Positions 1 to 12,400 of a stretch of DNA of 64,000 nt are shown here, piece after piece (positions within the stretch are counted from its first letter, which is position 1; each line of letters starts with the position of its first letter). The notes beneath the pieces are model-generated. The model was not told the DNA's origin. It worked only from the letters and a program-made list of their open reading frames with translations, and made no database searches. The translations under genes and the position numbers were made by a program. The stretch is from Litomosoides sigmodontis (lineage: Eukaryota; Nematoda; Chromadorea; Rhabditida; Onchocercidae), in NCBI GenBank assembly GCA_963070105.1, contig OY718807.1:2485001-2549000 (forward strand), given 5' to 3'.

Positions 1-1766
1 GCAAAGTCAAATTCCGTTAACATGTAAATACAAGTGTAGTAAATGACCGACAAAGTCATTCAGTAACTGTTAGTATCGATACGTAACATGTTTGCTTTAA
101 ATGACTTAATATATGTTATTGTGCTTCCATTTCTGATTTCCTGTTTAGGATTATTCTCAGTAAGTTAAAAGCTTTGGAAGAATTTAAGAAGGCATAATTC
201 AGGTATATGTTGCGAGCACTCATTATTTGTTGCGAGTACAAGTCGTAATCCACGAGAGTTATTGGAAGGTCTGCCAGACCGAATAAATGGTGTGGACGAT
301 GATTCTTCGAATGGTCACGTAGAGAAGTTTGAAGATTCAGCAATGAAAATTGCATGGCGATATTCATCTGTACCGAAAGTAGATTCATCGATATCTTGTT
401 CTCGACGCGGAATTTCACAATATGATTTAACGAAGAAAATGGATCCCAAGAAAATGGATGCATGCAGCATTTCCTTCTTTCCGGATAGTGCCAGATCATA
501 CGACGACTTATCTAGTTATAATGATCTTTATAAGCAGATAAGGCAGAAACTTATGGAAGATGAGTATTCGACTAGTTCTTTGATACCCAAGAAAAGCGTC
601 CTGCGTGTAATCATAGAAGGTGAGTAAATCGTTTGTACGCGGCATTTATTTTCCTTGTTGTGCTTTAATCTCCAATAAAAGGAACTCAAATCTCTTAGGT
701 GTTGGTGGTCCTTTCTGGCAAGATCCCGAAAATGATTTAAAATTCGTTGCTCATTTGCGTACCATGTTGTGCTCTTACTATGCTGTCGCGATGTTAATTA
801 TTGATTCGAGCGGGATACCCAATGAACGAAAGGTTTTTCATTGATTTTGATTTGAAAAATGGAATATAAGTTAAATGCGAATGTGTGTTTAGTGAGAGAA
901 TTGAGAAGTTTGACTTCTTGTATGTATAATTACTTTACAGTATAGAACATGAAGGACCTGTACTTTTCCTGAAATGATCAAGGTGTGGAATAATTTTCAT
1001 CCAAAACAGGTTTTTAATTGAGAGGGGAATAAAAACATTATGTGAGCCAAAAATTAATGGTTTACAGTAGTCTGTGGAAATGGAAAATTTCTTAGAGCTG
1101 TAGCTGTAGGTGACTGTTTTACAGTTAAGAATGTCAGTGACAGAGTTGCAACAGTATTTTGTCAAATTTTTATCTTTGCAAAAGCCTCCCAAAATTTTTG
1201 CAAAGTTTGCAAAATTTTAGAAGAGGCTGGTGAAAGATATATAATATTAAAAGTGACTTGAAGTTAACAATGAGTTTGGCAATTTTAGGAGTAAAAATGC
1301 TGGTGTGTAAAACTTTAAGATGCTAATGTCACAGCAAGATTTTTTTGTCAGAAGTTTAATACTGATCTTTTTTGGATTACTTGTTACAAGCAGTTTTTTT
1401 TTAAAGCGTAGAAGTTATTTGATATAGCTGTCAATTCCTATGATATGTATATTTGAAGTCGTACATTCAAAAATCATAATATTTAAGAAAAGGCTTTATT
1501 CATACGGTGACCTAGTGATTCACTTGGATGCCATTGAGCATGATAATACCGTGAAGTTTGGTGATCGTTTCGATGGTTATTTTCGTTTGTTGAAGCTTCC
1601 AACCATGGCATCGATAGCAACATACTATCCGGCGAGCAGCGATCTCATTTTTCAACTACAGAAACGAAAATTTGATATTAGAATTTTACACTTGCCACCG
1701 GCACTTGATAATGATAATGAGAAAAATTGTGGTCCAAATTGTCACGAAATTGTAAAATCATTTTGA
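1..1766 (+). CDS. elp4: Elongator complex protein 4 (ELP4/PAXNEB), 3' part; 5' end outside window
   Basis: ELP4 is one of the RecA-fold ELP4-5-6 ring subunits of Elongator, which modifies wobble uridines of tRNA. Three exons can be joined in phase: 203-619, 699-832 and 1488-1766. The middle exon carries MKIAWRYSSVPK, a strong match to the MKIAWRY motif of animal ELP4. GVGGPFWQDP corresponds to the family's LGSPLW motif, and near the C-terminus IRILHLPPAL corresponds to IERLHLPPDL, followed by CGPNC. The first supported exon begins inside the domain after an acceptor at 201-202, so the N-terminus and P-loop-like region lie upstream of, or are lost at, the window edge. An AATAAA lies at 1972-1977. 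The next gene on the same strand (MTG1) begins several hundred bases later. Symbol assigned by homology only. Confidence 0.88.
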
Positions 1767-2358
1767 TAGTCCGATAGCAAACTGTTTGTATACTTACTCT
1801 TTGTATATGTGTAGGTCTGTGATTTTCATCCATGAGAATGCTCAGCCATGTTGTTTCACGTTGTCTCATTATATGTTTATAAAGCTTCAATTACATTGAT
1901 AGTAACACCCAACATTTACTGGCTTATTATTCACGAATTTATTTTTTCTGAGTTTCTATTTTTTGCTTACCAATAAAAATCCGGTAAAATAACATTTTTC
2001 TGAAAGGATAGAAGTGGAATTTTTTTGACAATTATTATAATCGAAGGCAACAAAGAAGGCCCATAACAAAGATGTTAAAATAATGCGGATTTCGAGTTTT
2101 CGTGTTCGATGTGGTTGATAAAGCAAGAGTTTGTGCGTGCTTGGGGTGGAGTCGTATGTCGATCGGATTTAGCATTTCGAAACCACACAGTGAGGTTCAG
2201 TTTTTGTTATTTGGTTCTCTAGATCTCTCGTAGGAATTTGAATTTAGAATTTTCTGTCAGGAGCGATGTGTACAAAACATGCTTTCGGCGAACTGTCCAG
2301 GACTTTTTTTTGTGGTGAGACATTGTGGCATATAATCAGGTATTTCCTACTTGCTTAG

Positions 2359-4311
2359 GCGTAGTATCTGTGACGCACCAAGTCAAGCGACAAATATACA
2401 ATGTCGGGAACGTTACTTATTGCCTGTGAGATTCGATTTCCGTGTCTGGTTCCCCATGCATATGTCTGTACAGTTAAAACGAATGATCGGCAAACTGAGA
2501 ACGATGGATCTTATCATTGAAGTAAGTGAGCATTTTAGGTGCCTGAGTTCCTATTTCAAGTTATTGTATAGTTTTGCAGCGCAGAGACCGTTCACAAGGA
2601 AGTCACAGTTGTAATGTTGACAAATAGTTTAAGTATTCCATGTCTCGCACTATGACATTGTATCTCTGCACTCTCCTTTTGAGTTTCTAGGTGCATGATG
2701 CTCGAGTGCCAATTACTGGACGCAACCCGCAGTTTTATTCGTCTTTGTATGCCGTAAGACCACATATCCTTGTCATGAATAAAATGGATCTAATCAGTAA
2801 GGATTTAAGGTTTGTTATTCCTCATTTTTTACATGAAGGTGTTTTTCTTTGCTGAATCTATTACTCCTTCACAAATTCTTTTGCTGCTGATTCTATATGA
2901 ATTAAAGTGCAGCTTTTCAAATCAAATCCTGACTGCAAAACTAAATGATTCATTTCCTTGAATTTTTTTAAAGAAAACCAGTCGAAGATTATTATCGTGA
3001 TAACGGCGTGACGAATATAGTGTGGACAAATTGTAAAAAACGTCTCAAGAAACCACTCATAGACTTACAAAATATGATGTTGCGATGTCTTCGTGAAGAA
3101 CCACGTTTCAACCGAACTGTAAAAACGGAATATCAGGTTATTTCTGTCACGTTCATCGTAAAATAACTATTATGGGATATGGTGATATCAAAAATTTCCT
3201 TCGACAGACTAATAATTAACCGTGCCCGACATTCAGTGGCCTCCATTAAAGGGTACATTACATTGAAAACATTACATTGGAAAGTATTAGTATTCGTGGT
3301 CAGATGTTATTCTGGAATTGGCACATATTTCGTACTGGATTACATTTGAAATTACTGCTTCTCTGTCGTATGTAGAGGCATCCTATGTTACAGGTTATGG
3401 TAGTAGGTATTCCCAATGTTGGCAAATCATCGCTGATCAACTCACTAAGGCTAACCAATCTGGGAAACAATCAGAAGGCTGTGGAGGAAGGTAGACAGTG
3501 CTTTAAAAAAAATACAGACTGAAAAAGCGAAACATATTTTTTTTATAGTTAAAAACCATTTCCAAGCACCGAGTCTCAAAAAGGTTTGCCAGTGTTAAAT
3601 AGTCTAATATTCCGTTCAATTCATTCAGCAGTTAGACTGCTTGTATGTCCTTAGCATTCAACTACCAAATATACAGTTTGAAACAAAATGTGAACTGGTT
3701 AAATTTTAGGTAGCAGACCAGGAGTGACAGTACGCGTGCAAAATCGTGTGAGAATTCACGATCAGCCGCTAATATACATAGTCGATACACCGGGTGTACT
3801 AAACCCATTGGCACGGGATGCAGATAGCGCAATGAAACTAGCGTTATGCAATCTTATCTTGGAAACTGCTACGCAAGTTCACTATGTTGCCGATTACCTG
3901 CTGTACTGGTTGAACAAGTAAATTAAATGTTTATTTTTCAGCAATCATATTTCATTTACAACTTTCGAAGCCTGCAGTGAACATAGCAGCGCCATTCATA
4001 ATAGCGATGAATTGAGAAATACCATCAACTCATCAATTGATTCTGCGGAAAATTCCAGGACGGGCGATTACTCGTATGTTGAATTTTTCAATCTGCATAA
4101 TGGGCCGTCAGATGACATACAGAAAGTGTTGCTGGATGTATGCCAATCCAATGATATTCGTTTTAAATGCTACATTGCTGGTCAACGAGTTGAACGATGG
4201 GACATTGACACAGCAGCAAAAATGTTTATCGATATGTTCCGGAACAATAAACTGCGTGATCACTGCTTAGATATTGATTTTCTATGGGATTACATGAATA
4301 AAGACGAATAA
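2359..4311 (+). CDS. mtg1: Mitochondrial ribosome-associated GTPase 1 (MTG1, circularly permuted GTPase); start uncertain
   Basis: MTG1 is a YlqF-type GTPase of the inner mitochondrial membrane that helps large ribosomal subunit assembly. Exons: 2359-2521, 2691-2809, 2974-3136, 3394-3490, 3710-3917, 3942-4311; all internal phases agree. The circular permutation is visible: RVWFPMHM and VHDARVPITGRNP come first, then G4 (NKMD), then the P-loop GIPNVGKSS, then G3 (DTPG) and the ADYLLYWLN helix typical of human MTG1. The 3918-3941 gap must be a 24-nt intron, because TAA at 3919-3921 otherwise interrupts the frame. The initiator ATG is unresolved: the first solid exon has an acceptor at 2357-2358 and no upstream ATG exon joins in phase, so a mitochondrial presequence exon is probably missing. 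AATAAA (4307-4312) overlaps the stop codon. Confidence 0.87.
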
Positions 4312-5056
4312 ATATTTTAAAATCTACAGTTAAGGTATTGGGGAGATTTTGGATATTTCGTTTTAAAATTCTTATTTCTTCCCCTGCAGACAAGAGAACG
4401 GTTCTCTTATTGTTAGAAGGGTCTCAGTGGTGAATCTACTCTATTCTTCGAAAAATAAATTCAAATAAATGATGAGATAACTCGATACTGCTCACTGTTT
4501 AGAGACCTCAAACAAAAAAAACAGAAGCTCCTACTTTGCTTGTGTCTTGGAAAAAGCGACGGAAAGGTCTTACGAAAATTTGGCCTTAAAAAGCTTATGT
4601 TACGTAAAATAATTTCAATTGTTTCTAGTTGCTGGTTGACGTAAACCAAACAAATTTTAAGGCATCTAAAAATGTTGAGATTGTACATCTACCCCCATAC
4701 TCACCCGAGCTCTAACCTACTAACCCGATTATTCATTAGAAACAGTAAAAATAGTGCCAAAAATTATCTTCTGGTGTTATGTGCTTACTTCCGTATCGCG
4801 CCTAAAAAAATTGTGTAATAAGAGTGCACAATTATTCATAATGTCGGAACAGAAGTATGGATGATCATTTCTGATAACTGATATCATCTCAGTATTTTTC
4901 TAGATAGCGAAACTCTCAAAACTTATCGACAATGCATTAAAAATCGACGATGGATGATGTTCGTCATCAGTAACTGACACTGAACATCGCTCCTTGATCA
5001 AGTCACGAAAGTATTGAATGGCTTCTGATAAATGCCTAGTGTTTTCCGAACTTTCA
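4312..5056. other. Convergent intergenic region between MTG1 and glutaredoxin
   Basis: About 745 bp between two genes transcribed toward each other. It should hold both 3' UTRs. AATAAA occurs again near 4454 for the plus-strand gene. Short open frames here have no recognisable protein content. Confidence 0.5.
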
Positions 5057-5985
5057 TTAAAAATAAATCTCACCGGCTTCTTGCAACATTTTCTCCAAAC
5101 GTCCATCCTTCTTCGCGGCTAATGTATCATCACACCCCCCAATACATTTTCCACCAACAAAAACACGTGGTACTGATCTAGCTCCCGTTATCTTTAATAA
5201 AATATCCTGCAAAAAAACATAATGAGTATAACGGCCAATCTCTGCATGAGCAGTTTCGTTAACTGACTACTTTCGTGGCACGATTTAATTGTAACAAATT
5301 ACCGAAAACTTGTTACCAGCAGTACAACATATGCTCAACACAACGGCATTTACTAAATAAGCTATCAAACGAAGTGCTTTCAGTATATTTAAATGAGAGT
5401 CGGAAAAGTCACCTGAATTTTATCGCAATCTTCTCTTTCGTCTAATTCAATGATTTTATATGAATCATCTCGAATTTGAAATGTACTTAGTGCTCGTTTT
5501 GCATTCCTCAATGATAAAAAAGTGAAGAAAACGTTTGGGGAATAAACAAACATTTCCCATCGAACACTATATCACTAATATCCAAACAAAAAATATACAA
5601 TAGCAGCCGATAAATTCTTCCATTTATTGATTAGACCCCGCAAATAGTTTTAATGACAATATTCTATGCAAACTAGACATTCCAATTAACACCCTAATTT
5701 TGCTGCAGAAATGAAACCATGTCAATCAAAACATACTGGCAGTATGGACAATAAGTTTTGCTGAAAACAACGACCGGGGTCGAACTTGTTAAACTGGTAA
5801 CAAATTCATTTGGGTCGATGCACACTTTCGATGCTCCGGATAATGCCTGAAATAGTTTAACATATTTTGTCCGAAAAACGAATTAATTGCTATTAGTTGC
5901 AATTTCATCTCATTTTTAAAATCGAAAATAATCGCAAGTAAAAGAAACTAATTATGATTTACTAGGAAGCGTTTACTCTTACCAT
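5057..5985 (-). CDS. Dithiol glutaredoxin, 118 aa
   Basis: Small thiol oxidoreductase that uses glutathione to reduce disulfides or protein-glutathione adducts. Exons on the minus strand: 5983-5985, 5737-5846, 5413-5506 and 5057-5206; lengths sum to 357 nt (119 codons with stop) with every junction in phase. Exon 1 consists of the ATG alone followed by GTAAGAG. Exon 2 gives VVVFSKTYCPYCQ, the CPYC dithiol active site in the usual context. Exon 4 gives SVPRVFVGGKCIGGCDD, containing the TVP-like glutathione-binding loop and the GG-C-DD motif. There is no long targeting sequence, so a cytosolic form is likely, although an alternative upstream first exon cannot be excluded. A damaged second copy lies about 3 kb upstream at 8568-8985 and shares intron sequence, which shows a local duplication. 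Confidence 0.9.
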
Positions 5986-8567
5986 AATGCTCTGTGGCTA
6001 TTCCTTTTTTTTACTTTCAAAGTAACCGCTTTACTATTCAATTCTTGTTGAGCTTATTTACGAATACTCGTACTACACGTATATGATCCACGTATGCTTC
6101 CTGTAATTTAGTATGTGAAATATTTGTTAAACACTGAAACTTTCTCATTTCAATATATTCCGATGCACGATGAATTAATAACCTATATAATCCACTGAAT
6201 TGCAAAAGTAGAAATTAAAAACAACGACTACTGATAACGTACGACTGAACGAATATTGCAAAGAGAGTGAGTTTCACTAAACTTCGGTAAATGAAAGCTG
6301 ATTGACGTGATGGTTGAAAAAGTGACCTGTTGTAGCTTTTTCGTCTGTTATTGATACTCGGATATTACTAATCACTAATGATAGTGGTAATACTCATTCA
6401 TTAGCTATACGAATGACCTGTATAATTAATCGTTGATTAGTAGGAAAAAGTTTCTTCTTTGATTTTCATGTTTAAAAGAGATTTTATGTCTAATAAATGC
6501 TTTTACTATGTATAACTTATGATATCATAACGAAAATTTGCTTCATTATTTTTTTTAGATTTTCACTTGAAAGCCATAAATTTCCCATGAAAAATTCTAT
6601 GTAACACACCGAGCTTATTCCACTCTTCCAATTTATTTTCTCTCTGCTGGACGAGATGATGTTTTTGCTTATGAATTGGAACATTGTTGGAGTTCTTAGT
6701 GTAAACGGAACATCGCTGTAAGAGTTCTCGGTATGAACTTTAACACTGTAGAAGCTCTCAGTACATCAGTGAACTATACTTTGGAGACGGACAAGTTAAA
6801 ACATATAATTATCTCATAATCGAGTCGACGATGAAAGATTTGAAAATAATAGTATTAAATTGAAATTAAAAAGAATTATTTACTTAATTACCAGAAACAA
6901 CTCTAGGTAATAAAGTAAAGAAAAGTGACGGTTGCTAACGGCGTGTTGAAATCATTGTAAGTTCAGTAGTCTAAGCAAAAAGATTGAAAAGAGAAGAAAA
7001 TTTCATGAATGGAGAAAGAATTTGATGAAAATTTGATGAAAAACAAAAAGTACACGTAACTAGTTCTCAACACTCAATTTAATTATGGTCGAAATTAATC
7101 ATTTGTGAATTGTAGAATGGTTTCCATCATCATTTCACATTACTTCTTGCTTAAGCAAAATTTTACATGAATGGATGAACTATCGGGTAAATAGCTAAGG
7201 TTTCAAAAGTTTAGAAAGCTCTATTTGTGTTCCCTTCCCTGTTCTGATGTAAGAAATATAACGTCATCTAGGAAAAGTCAAACTAAACAAGTTCCAGCAA
7301 GATTCCCCGAACGCTTACTTTCCACGTATGAGTGCTGATCTTTTCTTCATTAAAATCCTAGTTGATGATTTTATAGTTGAATAATTGAATTGAACGACGA
7401 TATTAAAAAAAGTGTAAGCGTTATGACAACTGCCAAACTGAATGCCTTTTCGACGTTTCCGAAAGTGTAGTCCGCTGAAAGAAAACGAAAAATCACTTCA
7501 ACCTAATTTCCTTGTACTTATACAGCCATTCTACTCCGTTTAAAAATCAGTCGTACTACGAACTCATAAAATTCGTAGTTTCTCAACCTTCAAAGCAGAG
7601 ATATTCGGCGACGATTCGTGAAAGCAACTCACTCTTTGTTGCAAGAGTACCGCTAGCACACCAAAACTTTAGTATAAAATTTTAAATAATGTAACTGTGG
7701 CGAATTGGAGAATCGTATTTCCTCGTTGAAAAGAATTGAGCAATCATCGGAAAATACAGCAATCTCACCCCGATTCATTACGATCCACTTCTCACCGAAC
7801 GCAAATGCACTTTTGTTTCCCTCTGTAACCACACCCTTTTTTCTTTACCAACCAGTTTACCTTGTGGAATAAAACGCAAACGATCCGCTAATTTATAAAC
7901 GAAACGAAAGACTTCAAAAACCGCTTTATTTCCATTATAGCCACATTCTTTCTCCTGTCGTTTTTTTCCTCTAACCTGGTTTCAGATGCTTAATCCAGTT
8001 TTAGGGAAGGCAATAATTGAAGAATAATGATTTTAAAACAAAGACCACAGAATAACTTTCATAAATCATGGAAACAATATACAGAATGTAAAAAAATAGA
8101 TTGCAAAAATATTAAATTTTTCACAAAACAGACCAAACTGTTCATACAAACGAAATTTTATACATAAATTAGAATTTCATGAAATTCATTACTTCACCCC
8201 TATCATTTATTGAGTAATAAGAAGAAATGAAGTGGACGAATACCGGAGAAAAAGGATAATCACAAACGCTCAGCAAATTACCATTCAATGGTCGTACGCA
8301 TTACATATTCACTTTTGTATTACATCTAAAAACGAATTATGCCTAATTTATTTCCATGAAAATCTCAATTATTCTTGAATGTCCCTCAAGTATAGCGAAA
8401 TAAGCAAAACATATGCAATACATTGAAGTTCAATATTGATGATAGCCACTATCAACAAATGACACTAAACATAGGGATACCATCGATACTTCGGTCGAAT
8501 CTAAAGTACCGAGTGGTAACATCAATTTAGATAAGTACGTAGTGCTTTGTAAAACCTTTACCACAAT
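5986..8567. other. Long region without recognisable genes
   Basis: About 2.6 kb of AT-rich DNA upstream of the glutaredoxin start. I found no exon chain with splice sites and no RNA gene on either strand. It presumably contains the glutaredoxin promoter and possibly other remnants of the duplication seen at 8568-8985. Confidence 0.4.
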
Positions 8568-8985
8568 TTCAGAGGCAGCCTGAGCATTTCTTTTCAAAAG
8601 CCTCCTCCGTAATTCATCACCACTTCCATTATATTTTCTATCAATAAAGCAAAACGGTACTGTATCTACCAGTATCACTAGTTAACACACTTCAAAAAAA
8701 CAGAAAAAAAATAGCTAATGTCTGCATGGTCATTTCTGCTAACTAATAGCATTCACATGAACCGATGAGACATATATACAAGGTGAGATGACCATCAGTA
8801 ATAGAACATCAATAGAAAGAGGAGCAACAGTATCCATTAAATTAGGTATCAGGAGAAGTGCTTGCCACATATCTGAGAGAGACTGATAAAGCTAACTTGG
8901 ATTTGATTGCAATCTTCTGTCCAATTCAATAACTGCATACGAATCATCGCGCATGTGAAACACGTTTAGTGCCCACTTCACATTC
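8568..8985 (-). pseudogene. Decayed glutaredoxin duplicate (two exon remnants)
   Basis: Minus-strand remnants align with exons 3 and 4 of the glutaredoxin at 5057-5985. The exon-3-like piece starts at 8985 after TTTCAG and reads NVKWALNVFHMRDDSY, against NAKRALSTFQIRDDSY in the intact gene. After IELD it lacks 5 nt and so shifts frame. The exon-4-like piece (about 8568-8680) reads TVPFCFIDRKYNGSGDEL against SVPRVFVGGKCIGGCDDTL, and both conserved cysteines are lost. The intervening intron also matches the functional copy: similar CTGCATG...TTTC(G/T)..AACT blocks near 5230 and 8720. No exon with CPYC was found upstream. A relic of tandem duplication is the simplest reading; a fast-evolving expressed paralogue is less likely because of the frameshift. 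Confidence 0.72.
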
Positions 8986-9497
8986 CTGAAATATGTTGAA
9001 GGAGCATACATGTTTGGTAAAAGTGGGAATAAAATTAGGTTGAAGAATGTTTTTATGAAAAAAATATTGTACGTCTGCTTTTATTTGTCTCTGTATCATA
9101 CAGGGTATGACGTTACCGGAAATATATCAACTATAATAAATTGCATTTTGGCGTAATTATAGTATCTGTATTGAAAATGAGCTCCCGTATCAAGATAGAA
9201 AAATAAACCATATCCATACAGTGTGCATGCATAATACACAAGAAAAGCCAGAGTATGCCGTTGCCTTACTGTAATTCAGTCTTTAAATGAAACGTACCAA
9301 CCACCACCAGTCCTATTCACAAAATTAGTCAGTGAAACAATATTTATTTGCCATCTTGGGAATTCAATGTTTAGCAACACTAGTTGTGGCCATACGACAG
9401 AATCACACACTGCGCGACTTTACAGAGGTGTAAAACGCATACGTTCATGCTTCAAAAAAATGGTTTTCGACAACCTTATATACCTTTTTAGAATTTC
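8986..9497. other. Short intergenic stretch
   Basis: No coding exon recognised. It lies between the upstream edge of the glutaredoxin relic and the stop codon of the ZNF800-like gene, and probably contains that gene's 3' UTR. Confidence 0.4.
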
Positions 9498-12400
9498 TTA
9501 ATTTGTAGGACTGACCGGTACATTGGCAATAATGTCGCCGCACTGCATGCGTCCATGAGCATTTGACATGTTATCACTTGAAGGCGAAGCAGGATGTATG
9601 AGTGAGAAAAATAAATCACGTTCTGTTTCAGTAAAATAGGAGTCAGAGAGATCTTTTGGGAGAGAATCTTCATTTTTTGAATAATGCACAATCTAGAAAA
9701 ACGATTTAAAAAAAATTAATATAATTCATTAAGTTCTGGATCTGAAAATAATCGTACTATACCAAATAAACATTAAACTAACAACACTAATCGTTCGGCA
9801 GAATCTATAAGCCGAAGTGTCACCAAAACTTTCACTTACTATAAATAACCAGTCCAGTAACTAACAAAATTAACGAACCATAACATCATCGTTATTTTCA
9901 TGTATTGTCGAGAGATCTTGCTTACGACGAGATTGCGATGCGCGGTACCTATCGTTTGACGAATCGGTTCCCTGTTCCATGGTATCTTTTGATGAGGTGC
10001 ATCCTTCCTGCTCCTCATCTGCAATAAAACTTTTTTTTTTTTATTTTCTTTGAGATCTTTTCTTTGTAGCACAACCCATATTCCTCATATTTAGACTTTA
10101 TGATATGAAATACACCACATGTAGATTTGAAATCAGCAAAAAAAGACTAGCCGCTGTTAGACAACCAGTCATCTCCATATTTCATCCTTCGTGCTCTTGC
10201 AGTGCGTTGTATATGACAGGTCTTCTTAGTCTGAAACTTGAAATAAAAAGAAAATGTTAGCAACAACTTGAGTTATGCTGATGGCAAAACACCACTGACC
10301 AAATTTTTTGATGGTAAAAGCATTACCACTACGTTTTTCATATTTTTTGCACCTATTGGAGTAGGAGTTGAAGATTTCGATGTTTCTCCGCTGCTTGTCT
10401 CTGACTGTATACGATGAATGTTATCACAAAATTCAACAGGTGCTGAGCGTTGACGATCTGCATTCTTAGTATATTTTAATTCAATCTCAGACTGTATCCT
10501 GCTTTTTTCGGTTTTCGATGGCTGTGGACTTTGCCTTTTTGGTTGTGCACATTCCAAATATACATCATCATCGCGACGAGTACGCTTATTCCTAAATTTT
10601 ATAAATGGTTTCAAGTCATGAGGGACAAAAATCAATTTCTTTGGAACACGGACATTTATTTGTTTGCGTCAAATTAAAATATGCAAGTGCTAATCACCCA
10701 TTTTATCCCAAAATAACACATATTAACAATGATACATAATTGATGGAATACTTACTTAAAACCAATAATGTAGTTTTCATCAATCCAATTTGGTTTACGA
10801 AGCTGACGTGAAGGACGCTGTTTACGACCATTTTCGGCCTGGAAAAAAATGAAATTTTCACTTAACCGAACTATATTCTTACTCGTAACTAGTCTCATCG
10901 AATTCTCCTCTCTCTCAGTGTTTTCTTCCGTGACTCTTTATTTTATTTCAAATCTTCTGCCACTTTTCTTCAGCGATTTAATCTGGTGTTTCCTTTACCA
11001 CCCTCTTGTAAAATCATAAAAAAGCGAAACGATCAAATTTCTCCCTTCTAGCAGCTATAAATTTCAAACGCTCATTAGTTGCACTTCAAAATTTTTTAAA
11101 GCGTGTACCTTACTAGGACCAGCCACCTCATCCAATACCGGATCTTTCACTCTTCCTTTGCGAGTAGTGTAAAGGCATATTGATGAACCGTACTTTTGTT
11201 TCTTCGAAATTGATCGACTTATTTTCGCAACCTGAAGAACGAATTTTTCAACGCAATGGGCACACGATGGCTTGATAAAAAGTTGGTGGATTGCGAATAC
11301 TTTGGTACATTAAAAACCCTAATCTACCCCCTCGTAACTACGAAATGCATGTCTCTTTGGCTGTCGCTGTAGTCTCAAAATAGTTTCATTCTAAATATGC
11401 AGCAACTTTTATCTTCAATATTTGGTTCTATCAAAAATTTTTCTTTCAATTTTCAGGTTCCTATTCTTTTCTCTTCATTTATGTGTTGGAAATTCCTTGA
11501 AATCACTAAATTATAAAACTTGCAGGCAAAAATTGTATGTTTATCCCGTATTTTTTGTCTTCCAATATCTGCGTCCTTTCGACCTCACCACACACAACTG
11601 CAGTAATGTAATCCATACGATCCTTCACTGTCTGAAAGCAATAAGTGTGTTGTGAGGGAGAGTACGACAATTTTAATACAAATGACTATAGTAGCAAAAT
11701 ATACCAATTCAATATTTTCAGTTTCCATATTTGCCATTAAATCCAGTACAGGAGCCGAGTCATCTCCAATCTCCTCTGATCCATCATATGGCTCTTCCGT
11801 CTCAAGGAAGTCATCAGATATAGGGCTTAAACTCCGTCCTCGCATCTGTGCAGTCTTAAAAGTTTTCGGAAATTAAATCAAATAAAATCTTGTAATAATC
11901 ATATGATAATTGCAAAATAATACTACAGATTAAAATAAAAAATTACATACTTTTATCTGCTTCCCCTTCCGGCCTCGTTTAAGCTCGTCAGAGGTTGAAC
12001 GTGCTGTAATGTGTTCCTGATAACACTGTTCGTGCACACTTTTCAAATGTTCAATTAATGCAACGTATCTGAAATCACTATCATTTAAATTAAATATAGT
12101 CAATGGCCAAAACTAACATCCGATGGAGAACGTATCAATCATGTAAAATTATTCTAACCATAGTACAAGTATGTTTAGAACCAGCAACAACACGTACGTT
12201 TGAGATTCAAAATCGCACAGATAACATGGGATTCGTTTGTTAGACAGAGCGCGGCGGTTGTGCTTCACTGTAAGATGATAAGCAAAAGTGAAGAGTGATG
12301 AAAACGGTTGTTTTTCCTTACAGTCACTGTGTGAGCAAGTAAGCGAGCTCAGATCAACCGTCATTGCCTGATATTTTTCCATACGTTTCAAAATTTTAAG

